This document shows positions 1-6,519 of a DNA stretch of 64,000 nucleotides, in pieces (the stretch's first letter is position 1; every line of letters starts with the position of its first letter). Made by a program: the position numbers and the translations under genes. The stretch is from positions 1 to 64,000 of IMG/VR virus record IMGVR_UViG_3300017746_000007; one strand, 5' to 3'. The DNA comes from a virus. The notes below the pieces were generated by a model. The model was not told where the DNA came from. It searched no databases and saw nothing but the letters and a program-made list of their open reading frames with translations.

Positions 1-68
1 CCACGAGCATCAGCAATCAAAAGATCTCCACGGGATGCAGTAGCAACGTTGAGTGTAGTCTGAGTCAT
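1..68 (-). CDS. Unidentified protein, N-terminal part only
   Basis: The gene starts with ATG at 68 and runs off the left edge of the window, so only 22 residues are visible (MTQTTLNVATASRGDLLIAD...). They are not enough to name a family. Two promoters sit upstream: a GTCCACT-class one at 97-136 and a sigma-70-like one at 226-254. The gene is therefore probably transcribed early and strongly. Start chosen because it is the first ATG after the promoter. Confidence 0.6.
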   Translation of the reverse strand, partial: MTQTTLNVATASRGDLLIADAR

Positions 69-96
69 TTGTGAAGCAAATCTCTTTGACTCTCTT

Positions 97-136
97 AATA
101 TACACGATCTAGACTGCTCATGGGAGAATAGTGGAC
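97..136 (-). promoter_or_regulatory. GTCCACT-class promoter, copy 1
   Basis: On the minus strand GTCCACT is followed after 25 bases by TGTATATT (extended -10), then AAGAGAGTC. The same arrangement precedes five other units in the first 8 kb. No recognisable -35 hexamer is present, so the upstream box probably binds an activator (inference). It drives the gene starting at 68 with a leader of about 20-25 bases. Confidence 0.7.
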
Positions 137-225
137 AGTTCACGTAGTGTACACAGAATGACTCATAGGGACTGAAAGTATGGTAGCTATAAGCTAAGCA
201 CTGCCCTTTGAACCCTTACAGAGTT

Positions 226-254
226 AGTATAACGAATGCCCCAAGGATTGTCAA
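226..254 (-). promoter_or_regulatory. Sigma-70-like promoter upstream of the left-edge gene
   Basis: TTGACA, exactly 17 bases, TATACT on the minus strand. This is a near-consensus bacterial promoter, expected to be read by host RNA polymerase. It lies about 160 bases before the ATG at 68 and is in tandem with the GTCCACT-class promoter. Confidence 0.65.
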
Positions 255-440
255 GTAATTTGCTACCATCAGAATCCCTTATAAGGGGTCCATAAGTGTG
301 CCTCGGAGGTCTTGACATTTTCTGGGATTCATGATAGCCTGCGGTCCAAGATCACTACTCTAAGGACCATTTAAAACCGCATACATCTACGAGAGATACA
401 ACACGCAACTACATTTAATTAGCCATTTAATTAATAGCAT

Positions 441-480
441 AAAAAGAACCTTCGGAGATACTCTGAAGCATATCCGAAGG
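441..480 (-). terminator. Rho-independent terminator
   Basis: Read on the minus strand, CCTTCGGA pairs with TCCGAAGG (8 bp, with a partly paired interior) and is followed by TTCTTTTT. It lies just after the stop of the 38-residue gene at 503-619 and ends the first operon. Confidence 0.7.
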
Positions 481-502
481 CACTTTACGGTGTATTCGAG
501 CA

Positions 503-619
503 CTAATCGCTGTCGTATTCTACCTCGATTGCGTACTCATAATCATACTCATCTTTATTATCTTCTCTATACCTTTCCTCTTCTGATTCGATCAGCATTG
601 CATACTCTTCCTCATCCAT
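503..619 (-). CDS. Small acidic hypothetical protein (38 aa)
   Basis: A 38-residue frame starting MDEEEYAMLI and ending EYDSD, extremely rich in Glu, Asp and Tyr. The start overlaps the end of the preceding gene by 8 bases and an AGGAG-like site precedes it. A terminator follows directly. Such very acidic small proteins in phage early regions sometimes mimic DNA or bind host proteins, but nothing here proves that role. Confidence 0.6.
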   Translation of the reverse strand: MDEEEYAMLIESEEERYREDNKDEYDYEYAIEVEYDSD

Positions 620-818
620 TCTTCTTCTCCTTTCGCTTACCTTTCTTAGTGTTATATGTACCGAGGTTTTCTACATATAATTCTCTTACCTTTTCATCAC
701 CTTTTAACTGTATAAGTTCTTTCCAGTTCCAATCTCTAGGATGAACACAGTTAGTATCATCTACGGTGAAATCGATAGTAACGCGATAGCGTGTGAGTTG
801 AGTGTTAGTGAGAAGCAT
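612..818 (-). CDS. Conserved-type small hypothetical protein (68 aa)
   Basis: Starts MLLTNTQLTRYRVTIDF and ends in a lysine-rich tail (KKGKRKEKKNG). The longer open frame begins with TTG at 872, but that TTG is the -35 box of the promoter at 844-872. The ATG at 818 is therefore the credible start. No function recognised. It is followed, with overlap, by the 38-residue acidic gene. Confidence 0.75.
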   Translation of the reverse strand: MLLTNTQLTRYRVTIDFTVDDTNCVHPRDWNWKELIQLKGDEKVRELYVENLGTYNTKKGKRKEKKNG

Positions 819-843
819 TGTAGAGTGAGAAGTAGACCATACT

Positions 844-872
844 ATTTTATATGAGAAGATATCAATTGTCAA
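844..872 (-). promoter_or_regulatory. Sigma-70-like promoter
   Basis: TTGACA, 17 bases, TAAAAT on the minus strand, a near-consensus host promoter. The -35 box overlaps the last codons of the upstream 44-residue gene. It drives 612-818 and the 38-residue gene after it, up to the terminator at 441-480. Confidence 0.75.
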
Positions 873-996
873 TCTTTTGCATCTCTTCGTCCCTATAATA
901 CTTTACGATTTCTTGATATAAACGATCTTGTGATTTGATTGATAATTGTCCATAATAGTTAAACACTTGTCGAGTTGACGATGTTTCTTTTTTCAC
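862..996 (-). CDS. Small hypothetical protein (44 aa), GTG start
   Basis: The frame reads VKKETSSTRQVFNYYGQLS... to QKIDN. Its GTG start overlaps the TGA of the oxygenase gene upstream (GTGA), a coupling pattern seen throughout this window, which is the main evidence that it is real. Charged and probably soluble; function unknown. Confidence 0.6.
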   Translation of the reverse strand: MKKETSSTRQVFNYYGQLSIKSQDRLYQEIVKYYRDEEMQKIDN

Positions 997-1520
997 GGCA
1001 ATACAAGATAATTAAGATTTAAGATAATACGAGTTTGAGCATCAGTGCATGTATATCCATGATGACTAATACTACCATCAAAGATAACAATACGATTCGC
1101 TTCACTCTTCACAATCTTCCCCGTTTCAAACTTAGTAAACCCATCATTTGTATTCAGGTAAAAGATTGCAGTTTTGTGAATATCACCAGGGATATCACGA
1201 TCCCTATGAAATGTGCCAATAGGGCGATTATCATCTTGTCTCCAGTTCAAATTCACTTTTGAACTTACGATAAGCACATCAGAACCAGCATGAACATTTT
1301 CAATCTGAGGCATTATGACGCCAAAGAATATGTCAGTCCATTCGGCGTTACCTTCATTCGCACGATACAAAGTATGAGTGAATTGACCCGTTGTTTTCTC
1401 TTCATCAGGACGAGTAATGCGCTGATTAAAGAACCAAGGAAAATCACCAGATTCGACAAGTGTATTCAGTTTAGAAAAATCTTCCGAATCTAGAAAATCA
1501 TCATAGACCTTAATACTCAT
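993..1520 (-). CDS. 2-oxoglutarate/Fe(II)-dependent oxygenase-like protein
   Basis: 175 residues with the expected metal and co-substrate pattern: His105-x-Asp107 (FHRDRD), a distal His at 153/154 (ISHHG) and Arg164 (AQTR). These enzymes use O2 and 2-oxoglutarate to hydroxylate proteins, nucleic acids or small molecules; the substrate is unknown. The protein is a clear paralogue of the one at 52574-53053, with matching DDFL start, QFTH, NTN and INFNY/LNLNY blocks. Start overlaps the previous stop (ATGA). Confidence 0.8.
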   Translation of the reverse strand: MSIKVYDDFLDSEDFSKLNTLVESGDFPWFFNQRITRPDEEKTTGQFTHTLYRANEGNAEWTDIFFGVIMPQIENVHAGSDVLIVSSKVNLNWRQDDNRPIGTFHRDRDIPGDIHKTAIFYLNTNDGFTKFETGKIVKSEANRIVIFDGSISHHGYTCTDAQTRIILNLNYLVLP

Positions 1521-1693
1521 GGATAGTAATAATGCGACGGAGGATCTTCACCAGGGAAATGTGAATACGACTTCTGAAAGAATGGCAAAACACCTATCAC
1601 TGAATTCGACCAAACATAAGTGCCATTTGAGAAACGAACAACATAATGTTTCTCTCTCGTTTTAACATCAGAAGCAGAGACTATAGTTGTCAT
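1517..1693 (-). CDS. Small hypothetical protein (58 aa)
   Basis: Reads MTTIVSASDVKTREKHYVVR... to SHYYYP. Both ends overlap neighbours by 4 bases (ATGA), so it sits in a translationally coupled chain between 1690-1953 and the oxygenase. It contains a short beta-rich segment (HYVVRFSNGTYVW). No family recognised. Confidence 0.7.
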   Translation of the reverse strand: MTTIVSASDVKTREKHYVVRFSNGTYVWSNSVIGVLPFFQKSYSHFPGEDPPSHYYYP

Positions 1694-1953
1694 TTACCGA
1701 CCCCCATTCCCATCTGTGGCGTGTTAACTTCTAACTCACTAATCACCTCTTGTTTAGGTAACAAACTATCGAGAACTTCCTGATCATAAAGATTCAGAAT
1801 CTCACCGATAAGTTCATCTTGTCCACATGTAGAATATTCTTTCATCATCATATCAAACATGCAACCGAGAAGCGAATCCATGTCCATATCATCAATGATC
1901 ATAGTACAATAATCAGAACGCAATGTGTCAAGTTGTGATTCGTTAAGTTTCAT
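1690..1953 (-). CDS. Hypothetical acidic protein (87 aa)
   Basis: MKLNESQLDTLRSDYCTMII..., Asp/Met-rich in the middle (DDMDMDSLLGCMFDMMM). Probably helical and soluble. It ends in ATGA overlap with the next gene. No motif that identifies a function. Confidence 0.7.
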   Translation of the reverse strand: MKLNESQLDTLRSDYCTMIIDDMDMDSLLGCMFDMMMKEYSTCGQDELIGEILNLYDQEVLDSLLPKQEVISELEVNTPQMGMGVGK

Positions 1954-1976
1954 TGAATTAGAAGAATAAAGGTGAA

Positions 1977-2219
1977 TTAGTCTGTTGGGAATTGTGCAAG
2001 TTTAGCATCAGCAAGTGCAGCAATCATTGTCCACACTTTCTGTCCTGATAGTTGATTCTCAGAACATATAAATTCGACGGAATCTTCGATAGTTTCCATC
2101 ACTTCAATCGCTTCGGATGTTAGATCAGTCATGTTAGTTTTGCGAAATGTGGGAATGTCGTTGATATCGGGACCGTTCCAAAAGTCGTCCCAATCTGAAG
2201 CGTTTCCAGTCGTAATCAT
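1977..2219 (-). CDS. Hypothetical protein (80 aa)
   Basis: Starts MITTGNASDWDDF; an internal ATG gives MTDLTSEAIEV. The longer start is preferred because it overlaps the TGA of 2216-2563 by 4 bases. The C-terminal half looks helical (VWTMIAALADAKLAQF). No recognised domain. Confidence 0.7.
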   Translation of the reverse strand: MITTGNASDWDDFWNGPDINDIPTFRKTNMTDLTSEAIEVMETIEDSVEFICSENQLSGQKVWTMIAALADAKLAQFPTD

Positions 2220-2563
2220 GAGAAGATGTAACCGTTGTCGAAATCTTCGGTTGTGAATACACTGTTACCGTTAATAGCACCCGCAAACTTTCTTACAAAC
2301 CACTTGTAATTCTTTTGAAATACTCCCTCACCAGCGATGCAAAACTCATCACAAAGTGCATTCAAACGTGATTTAGTTGTCGTTGTCTGCCAACCACCAT
2401 CAAAGATTGTCATGTCGTTGTCAGAAACCTCGGCAATCTTGTTACCGTGGAGACGTACAACAGAGACACCAGTTTCGGGGTCAAAATGAACTGAAGTGTT
2501 AGCAGACTGCCAATCAGAGTTAGATTGAACAGCGGCACACATTTGAGTTTCGATCTTACGCAT
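2216..2563 (-). CDS. Conserved phage-type hypothetical protein (115 aa)
   Basis: Contains VVRLHGNKIAEV and DGGWQTTTTKSRLNAL, a pattern I associate with a family of small phage proteins of unknown role. The open frame extends 30 codons further, but that stretch translates the GTCCACT-class promoter at 2622-2661, so the start is the ATG at 2563 (MRKIETQMCAA). First gene of the unit running down to 862. Confidence 0.8.
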   Translation of the reverse strand: MRKIETQMCAAVQSNSDWQSANTSVHFDPETGVSVVRLHGNKIAEVSDNDMTIFDGGWQTTTTKSRLNALCDEFCIAGEGVFQKNYKWFVRKFAGAINGNSVFTTEDFDNGYIFS

Positions 2564-2621
2564 GATGAGAGAAGTGAAGAGGGTTAAGAGTGCGGTGAGG
2601 TCGTTTCCCCTCCACTCCTTT

Positions 2622-2661
2622 AATATACAGGAAGTGGCGGAGAAATCCACCAAAAGTGGAC
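2622..2661 (-). promoter_or_regulatory. GTCCACT-class promoter, copy 2
   Basis: GTCCACT, 25 bases, TGTATATT, then AAAGGAGTG. An inverted repeat (TCCAC/GTGGA) surrounds the box. It drives the chain beginning at 2563. Confidence 0.75.
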
Positions 2662-2674
2662 GGTTCTAGGGTTG

Positions 2675-2896
2675 TCACATCGCCTTCTTAAGGTAGATTT
2701 CGGCCAACCCGATCAGGGAGCCATCCTCTACCGTGGTAGGAAGGGGAGCGGTGTTCCACTTGTGGAAGGTCTTGCCCTCATCGCCTTCGTTCATAATGTC
2801 AGTGATCAGATCGCCTGTGATCTGGATGACGTTGGAACCCTGGTAGGTTGCTCCGTAGTGAGCGGAGAGGATATCGATTGCTTGTGTTTTGTTCAT
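2675..2896 (-). CDS. Hypothetical protein (73 aa)
   Basis: MNKTQAIDILSAHYGATYQG... to LAEIYLKKAM. The upstream extension of the frame runs through repeated non-coding DNA at 2949-3109, so the ATG at 2896 is chosen. A sigma-70-like promoter is 7 bases upstream of that ATG. No family recognised. Confidence 0.75.
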   Translation of the reverse strand: MNKTQAIDILSAHYGATYQGSNVIQITGDLITDIMNEGDEGKTFHKWNTAPLPTTVEDGSLIGLAEIYLKKAM

Positions 2897-2902
2897 ACTG
2901 AT

Positions 2903-2931
2903 AGTATGGCAGCTTTTGAGCTGAAAATCAA
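2903..2931 (-). promoter_or_regulatory. Sigma-70-like promoter with CATACT -10
   Basis: TTGATT, 17 bases, CATACT on the minus strand, immediately before the ATG at 2896. The -10 region GCCATACTAT is identical to that of the promoter at 15078-15106. Leader would be nearly absent. Confidence 0.5.
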
Positions 2932-2948
2932 GCGATAGTGTGCAGTTG

Positions 2949-3109
2949 CCCAACTGGTTTGGGTTGGTTGATGGTATGCTGGGCCATCCCCGCTTTTGTG
3001 TCTTGAGAATCATGGCCACCACTAGACCAAAAACCTGTTTTTTCCATAATTCTGTCGGGAGTGGGTGTTACGTCATTCGCACCGCTCCCGATATGGAAAA
3101 AAGACTAAG
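2949..3109. repeat. Dispersed repeat with hairpin core, copy A
   Basis: About 160 bases closely matching 6037-6196. It contains a long imperfect inverted repeat: TTTTTTCCATA ... TCGGGAG ... GGTG, a 12-base loop, then CACC ... CTCCCGA ... TATGGAAAAAA. Copy A pairs well; copy B is partly decayed. No protein is encoded. It may be a structured RNA, a recombination hotspot or remnant mobile DNA. Confidence 0.7.
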
Positions 3110-3131
3110 TATCATTCATGACACACACATA

Positions 3132-3377
3132 TCATAGTTTGCTATTCGCAAGTCCAACAGATTTGCAATACATTTCTGATGCTTTCATTTCATTTTGTTG
3201 ATGATAGTCCATCCATGATTTGATCTCTGCTCGAAAATCATTAATCATATCATCCGCAGAAACTTCTTCACTAGCAAGATATTCTCCTACTATGTCACAC
3301 AACAAACCGCGAAGATGTTGGCGATATGGAAATGTGTCATTGTAGGTAATGTTGTCAGTCACATTTAGATCAGTCAT
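3132..3377 (-). CDS. Hypothetical protein (81 aa)
   Basis: MTDLNVTDNITYNDTFPYRQ... to SVGLANSKL. Mixed charged helices (DDMINDFRAEIKSWMDYHQQ). Start overlaps the TGA of the upstream gene by 4 bases; downstream lies the repeat at 2949-3109. Function unknown. Confidence 0.7.
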   Translation of the reverse strand: MTDLNVTDNITYNDTFPYRQHLRGLLCDIVGEYLASEEVSADDMINDFRAEIKSWMDYHQQNEMKASEMYCKSVGLANSKL

Positions 3378-3550
3378 GATTGTTTTAGTTGTTGAAGAGA
3401 TTGAACCGCTGATTGCATTGATGAACGAGCATATCCTGCAGCGAAAGGATAACTCCGATCAGGATTAATATCCGAACTATCTATCTCATGACAGACACGA
3501 ATAGCATCCTTGAGGTTATCAATGATTCTGTCGATTTCAGTAGTTTGCAT
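3374..3550 (-). CDS. Small hypothetical protein (58 aa)
   Basis: MQTTEIDRIIDNLKDAIRVC... to VQSLQQLKQS, mostly helical. ATGA overlaps at both ends place it in the coupled chain 4131 to 3132. Resembles the small helical proteins at 54954-55163 and 56287-56523 in general design only. Confidence 0.65.
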   Translation of the reverse strand: MQTTEIDRIIDNLKDAIRVCHEIDSSDINPDRSYPFAAGYARSSMQSAVQSLQQLKQS

Positions 3551-3744
3551 CAATACTCCGATAGAATACTCATTCGACGTTGTTGACGTGGCACATAAAG
3601 TGCTGGACGTTTGTAACCATTACTCTTGGCATACTGCACTCGATCGATATAATCATTATACTCATCTGGTGACACTATGTCATCCCAATCTCCATCAAAA
3701 TGTTCATCAGAAGAGTAGCGATCAGTGTAGGAACTGTGCATCAT
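3550..3744 (-). CDS. Small hypothetical protein (64 aa)
   Basis: MMHSSYTDRYSSDEHFDGDW... to QQRRMSILSEY, acidic at the N-terminus and basic at the C-terminus. Overlaps both neighbours by a few bases. Two adjacent ATGs could serve as start. No domain recognised. Confidence 0.65.
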   Translation of the reverse strand: MMHSSYTDRYSSDEHFDGDWDDIVSPDEYNDYIDRVQYAKSNGYKRPALYVPRQQRRMSILSEY

Positions 3745-3875
3745 TTTGATCCTTGAATAGTTGTTGAGTCATAGTAGTTCATCATCTGGGTATCACGTTG
3801 CGCTAGGAATAGCAGATAACAAGTGATACCGACAAAGATAAAGATTCCACTTAGTAAGTATTGAGTTACTTTCAT
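3741..3875 (-). CDS. Small single-pass membrane protein (44 aa)
   Basis: MKVTQYLLSGIFIFVGITCY... has one hydrophobic stretch (residues about 7-25) followed by a polar tail. Probably inserts in the host inner membrane. Start is one base after the preceding stop; the end overlaps the next ATG by 3 bases. Role unknown. Confidence 0.65.
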   Translation of the reverse strand: MKVTQYLLSGIFIFVGITCYLLFLAQRDTQMMNYYDSTTIQGSK

Positions 3876-3876
3876 A

Positions 3877-4131
3877 TCACCAGCGAGTTTGAATAAGGGC
3901 CGAGTTGAAAAGTTGTGGTTCTGTGTGAAGATCAGTCACTTCATAGTTGTACCCATAAACACGATTATCAACCTCTTTTTCAAACGATTCTTTGTTAATG
4001 TAGGACTTTGATTGCATGTCATTAGCAAACGTAACTGTCTTATACATTAGACGCTCACTAATACTTCCATCAGCATACTTGACGGGGTAGAAGTCAACAA
4101 CCATGTTTCCGTGTTGTGCTGTGAGTTGCAT
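3877..4131 (-). CDS. Hypothetical protein (84 aa)
   Basis: MQLTAQHGNMVVDFYPVKYA... to NSALIQTRW. Looks beta-rich and soluble. A TATAAT-like box at about 4158-4163, beside a GGGC hairpin, precedes it. Head of the coupled chain down to 3132. No family recognised. Confidence 0.7.
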   Translation of the reverse strand: MQLTAQHGNMVVDFYPVKYADGSISERLMYKTVTFANDMQSKSYINKESFEKEVDNRVYGYNYEVTDLHTEPQLFNSALIQTRW

Positions 4132-4185
4132 TTGAGTTGAATTGTTTGGTATGAATTAATTATAGGGCATCTGGCGCCCTATGGG

Positions 4186-4416
4186 TCACCAGGTGGCCAC
4201 TTCATTGGCAGGCACACGGGACACGGTGAGACGGCGGAAACCATAATCACGCCACTGATCGCAAGACTCGTTAACAATACGATCATGCTGCCTCTCCATG
4301 CCCTTGTGAGTCGTACACTTGCGACACTTGCGAAAGTATACGACGGGATGCTGTGGCGACTCAGGGAAGTCAATCTCGATTTTGTAGTGAGAGTGATTAG
4401 CGATTTGAACTGCCAT
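4186..4416 (-). CDS. Hypothetical protein with Cys/His cluster (76 aa)
   Basis: Starts MAVQIANHSHYKIEIDF; the frame upstream translates the promoter at 4442-4481 and is discarded. It contains CRKCTTHKGMERQH, which could bind zinc, but only two cysteines are close together. A hairpin lies beyond the stop at about 4158-4182. Function unknown. Confidence 0.7.
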   Translation of the reverse strand: MAVQIANHSHYKIEIDFPESPQHPVVYFRKCRKCTTHKGMERQHDRIVNESCDQWRDYGFRRLTVSRVPANEVATW

Positions 4417-4441
4417 GGAGTGACTTTCTTTTGACTCTTTA

Positions 4442-4481
4442 ATAATACAGGCGGAGGCGAGGAAATCTACAAAAAGTGGAC
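4442..4481 (-). promoter_or_regulatory. GTCCACT-class promoter, copy 3
   Basis: GTCCACT, 25 bases, TGTATTAT, then TAAAGAGTCAAAAG. The -10 box is 26 bases before the ATG at 4416. Confidence 0.75.
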
Positions 4482-4512
4482 GGTTCCCCAACTGGTTTAT
4501 TTCTCTTTACTT

Positions 4513-4686
4513 TTACAGCAAACTAGGGTTATATTGCTTTACCTCGTCAATCAATTCATCATCAGACAAACTATCCAATTCGGCATTTTGCATGTCCACA
4601 AAATACTTTTGCAAATCATCTAGCGTCATTTGACTCAAGTCCCACTGAATAAACTGCTCTTGTAAATCATCACGAATTATAGTCAT
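4513..4686 (-). CDS. Small acidic hypothetical protein (57 aa)
   Basis: MTIIRDDLQEQFIQWDLSQM... to KQYNPSLL. A strong ribosome-binding site (GGAGG) lies 6 bases before the ATG at 4686, and the start overlaps the upstream TGA. The longer frame starting at 4722 is therefore rejected. Function unknown. Confidence 0.75.
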   Translation of the reverse strand: MTIIRDDLQEQFIQWDLSQMTLDDLQKYFVDMQNAELDSLSDDELIDEVKQYNPSLL

Positions 4687-4973
4687 TTTACCTCCACTAA
4701 TTCTTGTTGATACTGCATCCATTGCTCTTCTGTGATCTCATCCACACTCTCTTGAATCACCTGATAGATGTAATCGTTGTTTCCTACATCGTCAAAGATA
4801 CGTGCAATCAACGCAGGATCTTCTACCTGAGCATCATAATCAAACTCACCATTTTCATCCTTTAAATGACAATCATTCTTGGTATAAATCCATGCGCCAC
4901 ATTCTGCATCTTCTCCCTGTTCTTCAATCATTCGTGATACTCTGTCTTGAAGTTGCTTGAGAGTGTAATTCAT
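4683..4973 (-). CDS. Hypothetical acidic protein (96 aa)
   Basis: MNYTLKQLQDRVSRMIEEQG... The opening resembles the small protein at 10797-10997 (MNYTKEQLVDAL). Very rich in Asp, Glu and Gln toward the C-terminus. Four bases separate its start from the preceding gene. No domain recognised. Confidence 0.75.
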   Translation of the reverse strand: MNYTLKQLQDRVSRMIEEQGEDAECGAWIYTKNDCHLKDENGEFDYDAQVEDPALIARIFDDVGNNDYIYQVIQESVDEITEEQWMQYQQELVEVK

Positions 4974-4976
4974 GAT

Positions 4977-5156
4977 TCAATTAGTGGCGTAGGTTTGAGC
5001 AATTGCATCGGACTTAAATCGTCTGCATAACTTAAACAAGAGTTTCAAGTCATCTGCAATCACATATCGAAATGAAGATGATTCGATGATAAACTTATCA
5101 TCTTCCAACCAAACTTGTGGAAGTTGTTTCTTGTAGATTGGGAAATCAGTTGGCAT
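4977..5156 (-). CDS. Small hypothetical protein (59 aa)
   Basis: Starts MPTDFPIYKKQLPQVW. A TTG at 5168 extends the frame, but it overlaps the GGAGGT ribosome-binding site and the stop of 5165-5317, so the ATG at 5156 is preferred. Beta-rich with a basic segment near the end (LCRRFK). Unknown. Confidence 0.7.
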   Translation of the reverse strand: MPTDFPIYKKQLPQVWLEDDKFIIESSSFRYVIADDLKLLFKLCRRFKSDAIAQTYATN

Positions 5157-5164
5157 AATGTTAA

Positions 5165-5317
5165 TCAACCTCCGAACATGTCGTCGAATAGTTGTTGTCC
5201 AGAGCGCTCATCATTTTCATATTTCTTTGCATATTGTGCCATGCGTTCGAGTGCTTCATCGCGAGAGATTGACTCAGGGAAGAAATACTCACGGCCTGAT
5301 GGAGTTGTGTAGCGCAT
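5165..5317 (-). CDS. Small hypothetical protein (50 aa)
   Basis: MRYTTPSGREYFFPESISRD... to FDDMFGG, with a helical middle (EALERMAQYAKKYEND). The 13 codons upstream translate the promoter region and are excluded. First gene of the unit 5317-4513. Confidence 0.7.
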   Translation of the reverse strand: MRYTTPSGREYFFPESISRDEALERMAQYAKKYENDERSGQQLFDDMFGG

Positions 5318-5343
5318 TTGGGTTCGTTTCTTTTGACTCTTTA

Positions 5344-5383
5344 ATAATACAGGCAAAGGGGGCGAAATCCACCAAAAGTGGAC
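5344..5383 (-). promoter_or_regulatory. GTCCACT-class promoter, copy 4
   Basis: GTCCACT, 25 bases, TGTATTAT, then TAAAGAGTCAAAAG. It has the same TCCAC/GTGGA inverted repeat as copy 2. The -10 is 27 bases before the ATG at 5317. Confidence 0.75.
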
Positions 5384-5403
5384 GGTTCGCCCACAGGCAC
5401 ACG

Positions 5404-5748
5404 TCAGCGAACGTATAAAAATGAACCGTAAGGATCTACGATCTCAGGGTGATCAGTCAAGAAATCAATATAGAACCGAATGCCTTTCGCAGGTGCTTTA
5501 TGTGATGCTGGTTTGTAACATGCACCAGTCTCTTTGTCGATGAACATGAACACACCATTATTTGAAAAACTGTTATCAGCATGAACCCTGAATTGATTCA
5601 CCTTGATATATTTTTTGCCTACACTATATTCTAACTTAGAGTATGAACTATGTCCCGATTCAATTGCATTAACTTTCCATCGATTGCTGACAACCTCAAG
5701 AAAACATTCGGTGAGATATTCTGTTTTGGATTGAGTGATTGTTGTCAT
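5404..5748 (-). CDS. Hypothetical protein (114 aa)
   Basis: MTTITQSKTEYLTECFLEVV... to DPYGSFLYVR, mixed alpha/beta, with a KYIKVNQFRVHADN segment. Located between 5779-5967 and the copy 4 promoter, so likely transcribed from copy 5. No family recognised. Confidence 0.75.
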   Translation of the reverse strand: MTTITQSKTEYLTECFLEVVSNRWKVNAIESGHSSYSKLEYSVGKKYIKVNQFRVHADNSFSNNGVFMFIDKETGACYKPASHKAPAKGIRFYIDFLTDHPEIVDPYGSFLYVR

Positions 5749-5778
5749 GATGATAATAAAAAGTTTGTGAAGTTTGAA

Positions 5779-5967
5779 TCAGAAAGGGTTAGACCATGAC
5801 TCATACTTTTTCATGGTGATGTAACCTTCCTTACAAAGTTCATCAGTGAAGCAACTCCATGCTTCTGCTTTTGCAATACTATCTGTTGCCCACTGTGTGC
5901 CCATAGTTGAAACTTTCCAGTTGTAACGGAACTGCTCCAGTGCTTGTGCTTTGGTGGTTGATCGCAT
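5779..5967 (-). CDS. Small hypothetical protein (62 aa)
   Basis: MRSTTKAQALEQFRYNWKVS... to YESWSNPF. The competing frame 5811-6110 runs through promoter and repeat DNA and is rejected. The -10 of promoter copy 5 lies 26 bases upstream. Function unknown. Confidence 0.7.
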   Translation of the reverse strand: MRSTTKAQALEQFRYNWKVSTMGTQWATDSIAKAEAWSCFTDELCKEGYITMKKYESWSNPF

Positions 5968-5992
5968 TCGGTTGAATTCCTTTGACTCTTTA

Positions 5993-6031
5993 ATAATACA
6001 CGATTTTCAGGTCTGTGCGAGTTTAGTGGAC
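5993..6031 (-). promoter_or_regulatory. GTCCACT-class promoter, copy 5
   Basis: GTCCACT, 24 bases (one shorter than the other five), TGTATTAT, TAAAGAGTCAAAG. Directly upstream begins the dispersed repeat copy B. Confidence 0.7.
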
Positions 6032-6036
6032 ACCTT

Positions 6037-6196
6037 GGCAACTGGTTTGGTTTGGTTGGTGGTACTCTGCCATGCCCTCGTTTTCCTATCTTGAGAACCC
6101 TTGCCACCACTAGACCGAAAACCTGTTTTTTCCATAATTCTATCAGGCACGGGTGTTACGTCATTCGCACCGCTCACGATATCAAAAAAACACTAA
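6037..6196. repeat. Dispersed repeat with hairpin core, copy B
   Basis: Matches 2949-3109 along its length, with stretches of 20 or more identical bases, including the GGTG-loop-CACC core. The outer stem is weakened here (TCAGGCAC opposite CTCACGA). It is followed by a GTCCACT-class promoter, whereas copy A is followed by a sigma-70-like one. Confidence 0.7.
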
Positions 6197-6210
6197 TTAA
6201 CATTTAACCA

Positions 6211-6519
6211 TCACACGAAGAACTGCTCTAATGGAGTTAAATTAAGTTGCATTGCAGTATATGGAGAAGTTTCATTTATGTTAACTTCAACACCTACTTT
6301 ATTACAATTGACGGGGGCATGGTAAGTGTGCGTACTGCTTCTCTTTGTTCTTTTATGTTTGACGAATCCCCAGATACAACGAGATTCATCACCATCATTG
6401 TAGAGAAACCTACGATCAGATATAGTCCAGATAGCATCCACATTAGTTTTAAATTGTATCGACTCATAGCGGTATCCTTTGGGTGGTTGATGAATAAAAT
6501 CGGAGGGAAGTTCGATCAT
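6211..6519 (-). CDS. Hypothetical protein (102 aa)
   Basis: MIELPSDFIHQPPKGYRYES... to LTPLEQFFV. Contains a basic patch (VKHKRTKRSSTH) between beta-like segments. Start overlaps the previous stop by 4 bases; third gene of a coupled set with 6516-6812 and 6809-7051. Function unknown. Confidence 0.75.
   Translation of the reverse strand: MIELPSDFIHQPPKGYRYESIQFKTNVDAIWTISDRRFLYNDGDESRCIWGFVKHKRTKRSSTHTYHAPVNCNKVGVEVNINETSPYTAMQLNLTPLEQFFV

Larger units (their letters stand above)
69..440. other. Intergenic region of about 370 bases
   Basis: No convincing gene was found in either strand. It contains the two minus-strand promoters described separately. A weak plus-strand TTGACA-17-TAGCCT near 314-342 has no plausible gene behind it. 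The remainder shows no tRNA or obvious stable hairpin. Confidence 0.5.

Noticed and set aside
314-342. Plus-strand TTGACA-17-TAGCCT
   Set aside because: The -10 is poor and no plausible plus-strand gene follows.
5811-6110. Minus-strand 99-residue frame
   Set aside because: It passes through a promoter and the dispersed repeat; the overlapping frame 5779-5967 has a proper promoter spacing and start.
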